DNA of 64,000 nucleotides, taken from Prolixibacteraceae bacterium UBA6029 (lineage in GTDB: Bacteria; Bacteroidota; Bacteroidia; Bacteroidales; Prolixibacteraceae). The stretch is from the NCBI GenBank assembly GCA_002429385.1, contig DIZL01000058.1, forward strand, positions 83,081 to 147,080, in the 5' to 3' direction. A model generated the notes under the pieces. That model worked only from the letters and a program-made list of their open reading frames with translations, was not told the origin of the DNA and made no database searches. This document shows, piece after piece, positions 8,359 through 16,698 of the stretch (the stretch's first letter is position 1; every line of letters begins with the position of its first letter). The position numbers and the translations under genes are program-made.

Positions 8359-9642
8359 TTATTTCCTCCTGTAAAATGTATATCTCAAATTAAGGATTAA
8401 TGGGAATTCAGTGAAATTTTCCTTTCCAATGGCAATGTGATTTATTGGATTATATATTTCATATTCCTTTGCTCCGATCTGATAGCCTAATTCAACTGCA
8501 AAACCTTTGCGGTTGATACGTTTACTATACCATTCTTTACCAATCAATAGGCCTGGAATAGGTAAGTTTGTCTTTTGAGTGGCATCATTTATATTTACCC
8601 ATTTCCATTTACCCATAATTCCAAAGTATGTACGATCTGATTGGTTGTATTGTAATGTTTTAAGAATTTTTAAGCCAACTTCCATATCCGTAGGTTTAGA
8701 ATCACTCAATTTGGAAGCAACTCCGCCGAATACTTCAAATCCGATAGATTTTGAAGCCCAAATTCTTACGTTTGGTTTTAAACTCAAGACTGAAAGTTCT
8801 CCACCAAATCCAATCATTTTTTGCGCAAACGAATTAAGATCAAATAAAAGTTGCTCATGAATGGATGCAGCCCAAAATTTACCAAGAACAAATGCTCCTT
8901 CTTTGTTAGGATGAAGATAATAGGTTCCTTCCTTACCAGCTTCAGGTGTATAAAGTTTCAAATAGTTTTCTTTGAAATATTCAAATCCTTTTTCATTGCC
9001 CAGAAATATATGATCTGCTTTCCTTTGGGAATACTCATAAACCAATTTCTGCAATTCAAGTATATAGCTTTGTAAACGAGCCAATCCTTTTACCATATAC
9101 TCAGAACTATTAAAGGTATTTGGACTATACCATATTGGTTGTTGTAGAATTATTTTGCAATCTGGAAAATTAATTAATAATTGTTTGATAATAGAATGAA
9201 AGTTTTTGTGATAAGTTTTGGGACTAACAGGAGATCCGTTCGGACCATTTTCGGCACTATCATTGGCCCCAAGAGATATTGAAAAAATCAATAAGCGTTG
9301 ATTATCTTTATGCAATTGATGGGTTGCTTTAATTACTTCTTCTAAAGCCCCTCCTTTCGATGGCAAATAATCAACTGTTGTAAATCCGCTTCTCCCTTGA
9401 TTTATAAACTCAACTTCACCGACTTCAGAAAATTGACGCAAACATTCACAGGCAATGACTTGAGGGTCATTTTGTTGTAGATTTTCATGTTGCGTCTCTG
9501 TGGCGATACTATTTCCGATGAAAACGATATCTAAATCTCTTTTTGTTTTTTCATATACCTGAGCATAAATTTTAATATGAGACAAAAATGAAATGAAAAA
9601 GACAAACATGAATGGAACGAATAATTTTTTAATGGTCAGCAT
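8359..9642 (-). CDS. SGNH/GDSL hydrolase fused to an outer-membrane-type domain
   Basis: 427 residues: a signal peptide, an SGNH hydrolase domain (about 35-265) and a beta-rich C-terminal domain (about 270-427). SGNH blocks are visible: FIGNSIA (nucleophile Ser), SLGANDS (block III Asn) and LHPNKEG (block V His). The Asp normally three residues before that His is replaced by Tyr (TYYLHPN), so the catalytic site may be altered. From SFAQKM onward the protein is nearly the same as the product of the neighbouring gene (9963-10466), including the end of that protein's signal peptide. This shows a fusion created by duplication. The substrate is unknown; such enzymes remove acyl groups from sugars or lipids. 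It is probably exported. Confidence 0.75.
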   Translation of the reverse strand: MLTIKKLFVPFMFVFFISFLSHIKIYAQVYEKTKRDLDIVFIGNSIATETQHENLQQNDPQVIACECLRQFSEVGEVEFINQGRSGFTTVDYLPSKGGALEEVIKATHQLHKDNQRLLIFSISLGANDSAENGPNGSPVSPKTYHKNFHSIIKQLLINFPDCKIILQQPIWYSPNTFNSSEYMVKGLARLQSYILELQKLVYEYSQRKADHIFLGNEKGFEYFKENYLKLYTPEAGKEGTYYLHPNKEGAFVLGKFWAASIHEQLLFDLNSFAQKMIGFGGELSVLSLKPNVRIWASKSIGFEVFGGVASKLSDSKPTDMEVGLKILKTLQYNQSDRTYFGIMGKWKWVNINDATQKTNLPIPGLLIGKEWYSKRINRKGFAVELGYQIGAKEYEIYNPINHIAIGKENFTEFPLILNLRYTFYRRK

Positions 9643-9962
9643 ATTATATTTAGTATGTAGTTATTCTCTTTTTGGTATGATACTTGCAGGCTTGCCTCAA
9701 GGTGGTTCATTATTCTTGAATTTGTTTTTTTTGTTTCAATCATTGATTTCTCTTATGCAATCATTCGTTAGTTGATAAATTTCAGGTTTGCATCGAAATG
9801 TATATATTTAAAATTATAACAACAGCAAAATAATATTACGATGTACAAAGATTGGAGTATCAGATATGTGTTATTTTACTAAAGATAAAATCTTTTTGGG
9901 AGGTTCAAACAATAAAGAATTATAGATTAGAAATAATGGAATAATGTCATAAGAGTTATATT
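9643..9962. other. Intergenic spacer between the fused gene and its parent copy
   Basis: 320 AT-rich bases upstream of the fused gene on the minus strand. I see no RNA gene and no convincing hairpin. A 60-codon plus-strand frame that starts inside the hydrolase gene has no support. Confidence 0.5.
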
Positions 9963-10466
9963 TTATTTTCTCTTGTAAAATGTATATCTTAAATTAAGGA
10001 TAAATGGGAATTCGGTGAAATTGACAGTCTCTTTCAATGGCCCATAATTTCTCGTTCCATATTGATAACCCAGTTCAACTGCAAATCCTTTGCGGTTGAT
10101 CCGTTTACTATACCATTCTTTACCAATCAGAATGCCTGGAATAGGTAAGTTTGTCTTTTGAGTGGCATCATTTATATTTATCCATTTCCATTTACCCATA
10201 ATTCCAAAGTAGGTTCGATCGGTCCGGTCGTATTGAATGGAATGAAGAAATTTAAACCCTGCTTCCAGATCGTTTGGTTTAAAATCACCCAGTTCTGAAG
10301 CAATTCCTCCAAATATTTCGAATCCTGTAACTTTGGAAACCCACATTATCAGATTTGGTTTTAAACTCAAAACTGATAGTTCTCCGCCAAACCCACCCAT
10401 TTTCTGGGCAAATGAACTTATTCCCAAGAAAAGTATCAGAGAGAATAATAATGCAATTCGTTTCAT
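9963..10466 (-). CDS. Small outer-membrane-type beta protein, parent of the fused domain
   Basis: 167 residues with a signal peptide (MKRIALLFSLILFLGISSFAQ). The alternating polar and hydrophobic strands, and the ending LRYTFYKRK with an aromatic residue near the C-terminus, suggest a small outer-membrane barrel. About 150 residues are shared almost unchanged with the C-terminal half of the SGNH fusion at 8359-9642. At DNA level the two copies are almost identical over roughly 65 bases (8561-8626 and 10143-10208). No function is known. It lies 23 bases beyond the end of the acyl-CoA synthetase gene on the same strand, so the two may be cotranscribed. Confidence 0.7.
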   Translation of the reverse strand: MKRIALLFSLILFLGISSFAQKMGGFGGELSVLSLKPNLIMWVSKVTGFEIFGGIASELGDFKPNDLEAGFKFLHSIQYDRTDRTYFGIMGKWKWININDATQKTNLPIPGILIGKEWYSKRINRKGFAVELGYQYGTRNYGPLKETVNFTEFPFILNLRYTFYKRK

Positions 10467-10489
10467 TGTAATTGTTGTTTTAATGTCAT

Positions 10490-12400
10490 TTATTCAATTT
10501 GCCATTTCCTCAAAGCATCCATATTCCGTTGATTGATTATGTTTTTCGCTTCAGGTGTATAAAGAAATTCAAGTTCTTCTGCAAAATATTCTGTTATTTT
10601 TCCACGTACCATTTTCATAGTTGAATTTAGCAAATGGTTTTGTTCTGTAAATGCTTCAGGCAATACGACAATAGCTGTTGGAATCCAGCGTTCAGGAAAG
10701 GCATCTGCGAATTTTCCTCCGGTTTTGTAGGCATCAACTTCCTGTTGAATAATTTTAAGTGCTTCGATCAATGCTTCATTTGTCCCTTTTGTAAAGCCGC
10801 GTTTTTCAACTTCCCGGTTTATGGCTGGTATATTCGGTATAATCATCCCGGAGGTATAGGCATTCTGATCATTGTACAGCATACACTGATCAAAGTAATG
10901 AGATTGATCAATCAGGGCTTCCTCAATCCCTTCAGGACTGTATTTTTCGCCATCGCTTCCAATTAATAAACTCTTGAAACGTCCCAACACATAAAGAAAG
11001 CCATCCTTGTCCATATAACCCATGTCTCCTGTAAATAACCAACCATCTTTAATGGTTTCTTCAGTAGCTTTTGGATTGTTCCAATAACCTTTCATTACGT
11101 TATCGCCTTTTACCACAATTTCGCCCTTTTCACCCTGAGGAAGTTCGCTGCCATCTGAATTGCAGATTTTTAATTCCATATATTTTACCAAACGACCTGA
11201 AGAACCGAATTTAATGGCATGAAGTGCATTTGACGAAATCACAGGAGAGGCTTCAGATAAGCCATATCCTTGGCACATGGGCATTCCAATGGCATAGAAA
11301 AAGCGCTGCAATTCTATATCAAGCAAAGCGCCACCACCGATAAACAGTTCGAGTTTTCCGCCAAATCCATCACGTATTTTAGAGAATAGGATTTTATCAT
11401 AAATATTGAGTAGTGGTTTGTAGAATATACGAGTCCCCTTACCCCGATTCCATCCCGAACCATTGTACTGATAGGCAACTTTCAGTGCATGGTTAAATAA
11501 TTTTTCAACAATGGGACCTTTTTGCCTGATGTTTGATTCAATACTTTTTCGAAAGTTTTTAGCAACCGCAGGTACGCTCATCATTATTGTCGGCTGAATT
11601 TCTTTAATATTCCTGGGAATATTTTTTAAAGTTTCCATTGGTGACTTCCCAATCTCAAGAGAAGCAATGCTTGCTCCATTGACCATAAAGCAATACAGGC
11701 AAGCTGTATGCGCGAAGGCATGATCCCATGGAAGAAAAGCCAGTGTTTTCCATTCTTCCGTGATATCCATCAATGTATTTGCCTGAACAACATTGGCAGC
11801 ATAATTCAAATGAGTAAGCATAATTCCTTTTGGATCTGCTGTCGTTCCTGAAGTATAGGAAATATTGGCAATATCATCCGGCAGAATTGTTTTATATATG
11901 GCTTCAAAATTATCCTGATTTGTTCTCAGATATTCGTCTCCCAGAGTTAAAACCTGATCGAATGAAATGTCATTGGCATCCGGGTTATTTTTTCCATCAA
12001 GATAAATTACTTTTTCGAGTTCAGGTAGTTCATTCCTGATTTCTTCTACCTTGGAGGCATGACCTCTTGAAACCACGATCATTTTGCTTCCTGAATGGGC
12101 TAGTCTAAATTTGAGTTCGTTGCCCGATTCAAGTTTTACCGATAGGGGAACATTGATTCCTCCGGCATATAATATACCTAATTCTGAAATAATCCATGCA
12201 TTGCGTCCTTCCGAAATCAGGCCGACACGATCACCTTTCTGAAGTCCAAGAGATACCAAACCTGCAGCAAAACGGAATACCAGATCGTGTGTTTGACGGT
12301 AAGTAGTTCCCTCGTATTTGTTGTCTTTCTTTTCCCAGAGATAAACGTTGTTGGGAAATTTAGCTACACTGGTTTCAAAGAGTTCGATTATGGTTCTCAT
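10490..12400 (-). CDS. Long-chain acyl-CoA synthetase (AMP-binding)
   Basis: About 636 residues from the internal ATG at 12400. It shows the adenylate-forming signatures: YTSGTTADPKGIMLTH (P-loop), GYGLSEASPV, and LFTGDMGYMDKDGF with LGRFKSLL (hinge and C-domain). It matches FadD/FAA1-type long-chain fatty acid-CoA ligases, which activate fatty acids with ATP and CoA. I prefer the ATG at 12400 over the one at 12433 because AAGGA lies just before it and because a -7 promoter box (12431-12438) abuts the upstream ATG. It is oriented with the outer-membrane-type genes downstream. No signal peptide; cytoplasmic or membrane-associated. Confidence 0.88.
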   Translation of the reverse strand: MRTIIELFETSVAKFPNNVYLWEKKDNKYEGTTYRQTHDLVFRFAAGLVSLGLQKGDRVGLISEGRNAWIISELGILYAGGINVPLSVKLESGNELKFRLAHSGSKMIVVSRGHASKVEEIRNELPELEKVIYLDGKNNPDANDISFDQVLTLGDEYLRTNQDNFEAIYKTILPDDIANISYTSGTTADPKGIMLTHLNYAANVVQANTLMDITEEWKTLAFLPWDHAFAHTACLYCFMVNGASIASLEIGKSPMETLKNIPRNIKEIQPTIMMSVPAVAKNFRKSIESNIRQKGPIVEKLFNHALKVAYQYNGSGWNRGKGTRIFYKPLLNIYDKILFSKIRDGFGGKLELFIGGGALLDIELQRFFYAIGMPMCQGYGLSEASPVISSNALHAIKFGSSGRLVKYMELKICNSDGSELPQGEKGEIVVKGDNVMKGYWNNPKATEETIKDGWLFTGDMGYMDKDGFLYVLGRFKSLLIGSDGEKYSPEGIEEALIDQSHYFDQCMLYNDQNAYTSGMIIPNIPAINREVEKRGFTKGTNEALIEALKIIQQEVDAYKTGGKFADAFPERWIPTAIVVLPEAFTEQNHLLNSTMKMVRGKITEYFAEELEFLYTPEAKNIINQRNMDALRKWQIE

Positions 12401-12430
12401 GAGTTTAGTTCCTTGTTGGTCAATTTCATC

Positions 12431-12438
12431 CAAAAGTA
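12431..12438 (-). promoter_or_regulatory. -7 box of the acyl-CoA synthetase gene
   Basis: Read on the minus strand this is TACTTTTG, an exact TAnnTTTG match. Transcription would start about 7 bases downstream, which excludes the ATG at 12433 as a translation start and supports 12400. Confidence 0.5.
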
Positions 12439-12461
12439 CAATTTTTATTTTTCAGGAATTA

Positions 12462-12495
12462 GAATAAAAGAAGAACCGAAGCCCTTCTTTTATTC
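12462..12495 (-). terminator. Hairpin at the end of galM
   Basis: GAATAAAAGAAG (12462-12473) and CTTCTTTTATTC (12484-12495) form a perfect 12-bp stem that includes the galM stop codon. There is no long U run on the minus strand, so its strength as a terminator is uncertain. Confidence 0.4.
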
Positions 12496-13536
12496 TGTTC
12501 CGAAGGTATAGGCCGTTTTTTCGTAGAATTTCTGTCCCGGTTCCAGTTTTACTGAAGGAAACTCCGGTTTGTTTATGGAATCTGGATAATGCTGGGTTTC
12601 CAGAGCTACACCAGAAAATTGTCCGAACTTCTTTTGACCATCGATGGTTAATTCAGGAATCCAGAATCCGGTATAAAGCTGAATTCCAGGTTGTGTTGTA
12701 TGTACTTCAACCTTTCTTCCTGAAGTTTCTTCGCTCAGGCACCCGGCATAAACCAAACTACTGTCGGGATTATCCAGTACGAAATTCAAATCATATCCAT
12801 CAGGAAGCGGTTCGATGTCTTTTCCAAGTTTCTTTTTTGATAGGAAATCAAAAGGAGTTCCTTTAACCGAAAGAATTTTCCCGGTTGGAATAGCACCGAC
12901 TGATTCGGTAAATGTCTTTGCAGGTAATTCCAATTCGTGATCCAGTATCTGATTCTTTCCTCCGGTCAGGTTAAAATACGTATGATTGGTCAGGTTTACA
13001 ATGGTGGTTTGATCGGTTTCTGCACCATATTCAATAGTCAGTTCATTATTATTCGCTAACGTATACGTGCAGGTCACTTTCAGATTCCCCGGGTATCCTT
13101 CTTCCATATCAGGACTAAGATAACTCAGTTTAATCCCAATCTTTTCATCTGTTTCAATCATTTCAGTAGTAAAAATCCGGCGGTCATAGCCAACCAATCC
13201 GCCATGCAAATGGTTTGGTCCATTATTTACTGCAAGAGAGTAGTTTTTACCGTCGAGAATAAATTTGCCTTCGCCAATGCGGTTGCAAACCCGTCCGCAA
13301 ATACATCCAAAATAAGGATAACTTCCCAGATATTCAGGTGAAAGATAGGTTTCAAGCTTATCAAAACCACAGTTGATTTTAGCTATAACTCCGTTTTTGT
13401 CCGGCGTTTCGATGGAGGTTATGATGGCCCCGTAATTGGTAATCTTTACTGTAATCTGATTGTCATTTGACAATGTAAACAGGTCGGCTTCAATTCCGTC
13501 AGGTGTAATGCCGAAGCGTGATTGTGTAATTTTCAT
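12490..13536 (-). CDS. galM: Aldose 1-epimerase (galactose mutarotase)
   Basis: 348 residues, the normal length of the family. It interconverts alpha and beta anomers of galactose or glucose. Catalytic and binding motifs are present: NHLHGG, LTNHTYFNLTGG (His) and ALETQHYPDS (Glu base). It has no signal peptide, so it acts in the cytoplasm. It is divergent from the GntR-galT-galK-permease genes across a 900-base spacer and completes the galactose set. Confidence 0.93.
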   Translation of the reverse strand: MKITQSRFGITPDGIEADLFTLSNDNQITVKITNYGAIITSIETPDKNGVIAKINCGFDKLETYLSPEYLGSYPYFGCICGRVCNRIGEGKFILDGKNYSLAVNNGPNHLHGGLVGYDRRIFTTEMIETDEKIGIKLSYLSPDMEEGYPGNLKVTCTYTLANNNELTIEYGAETDQTTIVNLTNHTYFNLTGGKNQILDHELELPAKTFTESVGAIPTGKILSVKGTPFDFLSKKKLGKDIEPLPDGYDLNFVLDNPDSSLVYAGCLSEETSGRKVEVHTTQPGIQLYTGFWIPELTIDGQKKFGQFSGVALETQHYPDSINKPEFPSVKLEPGQKFYEKTAYTFGTE

Positions 13537-13944
13537 GTGTTTAGCTATTTTAGTTAATTATTGATTCTTAAGTCTGGAAGATAACTGTTGTGTTTGCTGA
13601 ATGTTATTTTACGGGCTTCCGGGTATATTCCTAATCTCCCGATTAATCCATTTATTATGCAAATTTAATATTTCCGGCTCTATGACGTATGGTATGGGTG
13701 AAAATTAATTCGACAAAATGGGATCACTTGATATTCTTGTGGGGAATCCGATTGAACAGGTCAGGATGAGTAATTAAACAGGAAACGATTCCATTCTTCT
13801 TTTTGCCCCGATTCCTCACCATCACGGGAAGTCTTTGAACCCACATAACCTATCCGAACGATTCGAAAAATGAAGGGCAGAACATGAGGATTGAAATCAT
13901 ACCGAACAGGGAATTGCAGGGGATGGGGATATGAACGCGCTTTG

Positions 13945-14010
13945 GTTTGTGTATGTTTTACGTAAGGTTTCTGTAAGGTTTCTGTATGTTGACTTATATA
14001 AACCGTATTA
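13945..14010 (+). repeat. Tandem 11-mer repeat, six units
   Basis: Six consecutive 11-base units. The clearest are GTTTCTGTAAG (13967-13977) and GTTTCTGTATG (13978-13988), flanked by GTTTGTGTATG, TTTTACGTAAG, TTGACTTATAT and AAACCGTATTA. It belongs by architecture to the arrays at 23783, 26088 and 39834, but is shorter and lacks a clear dyad. Confidence 0.5.
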
Positions 14011-14354
14011 AAATAAAATTAAAACCATGCAAATTATAAAAGGCCTTAGACAGGCGTTTGTATCGGGGGGGTAAACCGGTTAAAGATCTCTTTCATTGCT
14101 TATCTTGATGGGGAATTTGAGGGGAGCGATTAAGGATTATGACAAATATCTATTTATTCCTGGTTTAGAATTCATTTCAAATAAGTGAAGTAATCCATAA
14201 AATGTACAATAGACATAACAGTGTATAGAAACATCCCTAACAGAGAAATTTGGGTATACTGTCTTTGTCCTACAGGAATGCATTGATATTTGTAGGTTGA
14301 AGATGCAAAAGGATAAACCCGCATTAAAACTTCATGGAGCCATTATTAAATCTT

Positions 14355-14373
14355 ACTGGTGGGTACTGGTGGT
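14355..14373 (+). promoter_or_regulatory. Candidate operator of the galactose regulator (own promoter)
   Basis: ACTGGTGGGTACTGGTGG matches the reverse complement of the site before galT (15591-15610) at 16 of 18 positions. It contains two ACTGGT words 10 bases apart. It lies 62-80 bases before the regulator gene, suggesting autoregulation. Confidence 0.55.
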
Positions 14374-14434
14374 GAAAATTGTTCTGATTTATTTTTATAT
14401 TTGGGAATTGATAATCTAACTAAAAAACAAAACG

Positions 14435-15433
14435 GTGAAGAATATTCAGATTGATGATTTACTTAGTGTCCCCAAATACAGGCAAATTATTAATTCTATT
14501 TATACGGCAATTTCAATGGGTGAATTGAAACTGGGTGATAAGATACCTTCATTGAACCAGATTTGTTCAGAATTTGATCTGTCGCGCGATACGGTTATGG
14601 TTGCCTTCAACGAATTAAAGGCAAAAGGTATTATCACTTCTATTCCGGGTAAAGGATATTACATCAACAGTATCGAAATTAAAGTGGATCAGAAGATATT
14701 CGTGCTTTTTGATGAACTGAATGTATTTAAAGAAGATTTATACACCTCTTTTCTAAATAGTCTGGATGCCCAATCGACCATAGATATATATTTTCATCAT
14801 TTCAATTACCAGGTTTTTAAAGATTTAATCTCTAATAGTGTTGGTAAATATACCTCGTATGTCATTATGCCGGCTACCTTCGATTTTACTTCAGACATCA
14901 TTAATAAATTACCAAAAGACAAAGTTTATATCCTTGACCGTAAGAAAGATGATCTGGTTGATTATCCTGTTGTTTATCAGGATTTTGAACAGGATGTTTA
15001 TGATGCCTTGAAACAGGGTCTTGATTTGCTGAAGAAATATACGAAGCTGATCATGATCTTCCCGGGAGGGAAAGAGCCGGAAGGTCGGTTATATGGCTTT
15101 GAACGGTTTTGCGATGAAGAAGGATTTAACTTTGAAAGTATCCGTAATGTACAGAATAGGGAAATGAAAAGGGGAGAAGCTTACTTTGTTCCTTCCGACC
15201 GTGATTTGGTGCGCCTGATAAAAATGGCTGCAGAAAAAAACCTGAAGTTGGGTACGGATGTTGGAATTGTTTCGTTTAATGATACCGTATTAAAGGAAGT
15301 AGTAGCAGATGGGATAACGACAATTTCAACTGATTTTAAGGTGATGGGAAAAACACTTGCGCAGATGATTCAGAACCGTGGTGCCGGAAAAATCAGGAAT
15401 CAATCGTCATTAATCAGACGAAATTCACTTTAG
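14435..15433 (+). CDS. GntR-type regulator with sugar-binding domain
   Basis: 332 residues from a GTG start. Residues 1-75 form a GntR winged helix-turn-helix (KYRQIINSIYTAISMGELKLGDKIPS shortened here to KYRQIINSIY ... GDKIPSLNQ, then LSRDTVMVAF and GKGYYI). The rest (about 80-320) is a periplasmic-binding-protein-like sensor domain of the LacI/AraR type (VGIVSFNDT, ITTISTDF). In this phylum such proteins control sugar catabolic genes. It is followed at 194 bases by galT, and matching operator candidates precede both genes. Galactose or a galactose metabolite is the likely ligand. This is inferred from the neighbours. Confidence 0.85.
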   Translation: MKNIQIDDLLSVPKYRQIINSIYTAISMGELKLGDKIPSLNQICSEFDLSRDTVMVAFNELKAKGIITSIPGKGYYINSIEIKVDQKIFVLFDELNVFKEDLYTSFLNSLDAQSTIDIYFHHFNYQVFKDLISNSVGKYTSYVIMPATFDFTSDIINKLPKDKVYILDRKKDDLVDYPVVYQDFEQDVYDALKQGLDLLKKYTKLIMIFPGGKEPEGRLYGFERFCDEEGFNFESIRNVQNREMKRGEAYFVPSDRDLVRLIKMAAEKNLKLGTDVGIVSFNDTVLKEVVADGITTISTDFKVMGKTLAQMIQNRGAGKIRNQSSLIRRNSL

Positions 15434-15590
15434 GGTGAATACTTATAATCTGAACCACATATTTGAAGTTGTATAGATAAAAATTCGCTGATGATAATTT
15501 TCACCTGAAAAGTACAGATCAATTACAATTACGAACATGTTTCTAAACACAACTTCAAATTCGATTGGAAAGGGTAAAATCAATATTTTT

Positions 15591-15610
15591 ACCCACTAGT
15601 ACCTACCAGT
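15591..15610 (-). promoter_or_regulatory. Candidate operator before galT
   Basis: On the minus strand it reads ACTGGTAGGTACTAGTGG plus GT, matching the site at 14355-14373 at 16 of 18 positions, in opposite orientation. It ends 16 bases before the galT start codon, where a bound protein could block transcription or elongation. Confidence 0.55.
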
Positions 15611-15626
15611 TACAACAGTTTTTAAT

Positions 15627-16682
15627 ATGAGCAAGTTTAGTATAGAAGATTATCCGCACAAGAGATTAAATCCACTAACAGGTGACTGGATTTTAGTTTC
15701 ACCTCACAGGGCAAAAAGACCCTGGCAGGGACAAGTTGAAAAGACGGTGTCGGATGAACGTCCGAAATATGAACCAACTTGTTATTTGTGTGCCGGAAAT
15801 GAAAGGGCAGGAGGGAAGTATAATCCTCAGTACAAGGGAACCTTTGTTTTTACAAACGATTTTAGCGCTTTATTAACCGATTCACCAGCAGGACTTATTG
15901 ATGAAGGTGATCTTTTCCAGGCCAAAAGTGAAACGGGTATTTGCAAGGTGATTTGCTTTAGCGATGATCATAGCCTGACCATTCCTGAAATGGCAGTTGA
16001 AGATATTCGTAAAGTAATTGATGTTTGGTGCGATGAATTTAAAGAATTGGCTGGGAATCCAATGATTAATTATATCCAGATATTTGAGAACAAAGGTGCG
16101 ATTATGGGGTGTTCAAACCCACATCCGCATGGACAAATCTGGTCCTCATCTTCGGTACCAACCGAACCAGCCAAAGAATTGGCTAAACAAAAGGAATACT
16201 TCGAAAAACATGGAACAACCCTGTTGGGCGATTACCTGAAGGCTGAATTGGTTAAAAGAGATCGCATTTTGGTTGAAAATGAGCATTTTGTCGCACTGGT
16301 TCCGTATTGGGCTGTTTGGCCATTCGAGACCATGATCATCAGCAAACGTCCTATACAAACTATTGCATTATTAACCGATGCAGAAAAGACTTCTTTGGCC
16401 GATATTTATCAGAAGCTTACAATCAAATACGATAATCTCTTTGAAGTATCGTTTGCCTATTCTGCAGGGTTCCATCAGGCACCAACAGATGGGAATGATT
16501 ATCCTGAATGGCATCTGCACATGCATTTTTATCCCCCTTTGTTGCGCTCGGCTTCAGTTAAAAAGTTTATGGTCGGATACGAGATGCTGGCAAGCCCTCA
16601 GCGGGATATTACAGCAGAACAGGCTGCGCAGCGTTTGCGCGATCTATCTGAGGTTCATTATAAGAAACAAACCAATAAATAA
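15627..16682 (+). CDS. galT: Galactose-1-phosphate uridylyltransferase
   Basis: 351 residues. It transfers UMP from UDP-glucose to galactose-1-phosphate in the Leloir pathway. The nucleophile motif HPHGQ is at about residues 164-168, the same numbers as in E. coli GalT. Zinc-site and substrate motifs are also present (CYLCAGN at about 52, and HLHMHFYPP near the C-terminus). It is followed by galK after 16 bases, so the two form an operon. An operator candidate lies directly upstream. Confidence 0.96.
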   Translation: MSKFSIEDYPHKRLNPLTGDWILVSPHRAKRPWQGQVEKTVSDERPKYEPTCYLCAGNERAGGKYNPQYKGTFVFTNDFSALLTDSPAGLIDEGDLFQAKSETGICKVICFSDDHSLTIPEMAVEDIRKVIDVWCDEFKELAGNPMINYIQIFENKGAIMGCSNPHPHGQIWSSSSVPTEPAKELAKQKEYFEKHGTTLLGDYLKAELVKRDRILVENEHFVALVPYWAVWPFETMIISKRPIQTIALLTDAEKTSLADIYQKLTIKYDNLFEVSFAYSAGFHQAPTDGNDYPEWHLHMHFYPPLLRSASVKKFMVGYEMLASPQRDITAEQAAQRLRDLSEVHYKKQTNK

Positions 16683-16698
16683 TTAAAATAATAAAACT

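Larger units (their letters stand above)
13537..14434. other. Divergent spacer of the galactose cluster
   Basis: 898 bases with no supportable gene on either strand. It holds a six-unit 11-mer repeat (13945-14010) and the operator candidate at 14355-14373, both listed. The part next to galM should contain its promoter, but no clean TAnnTTTG box was found. Confidence 0.5.

Noticed and set aside
9593..9775. 60-codon plus-strand frame at the start of the SGNH gene
   Set aside because: It overlaps the signal-peptide coding DNA on the other strand and has no homology or start signal.
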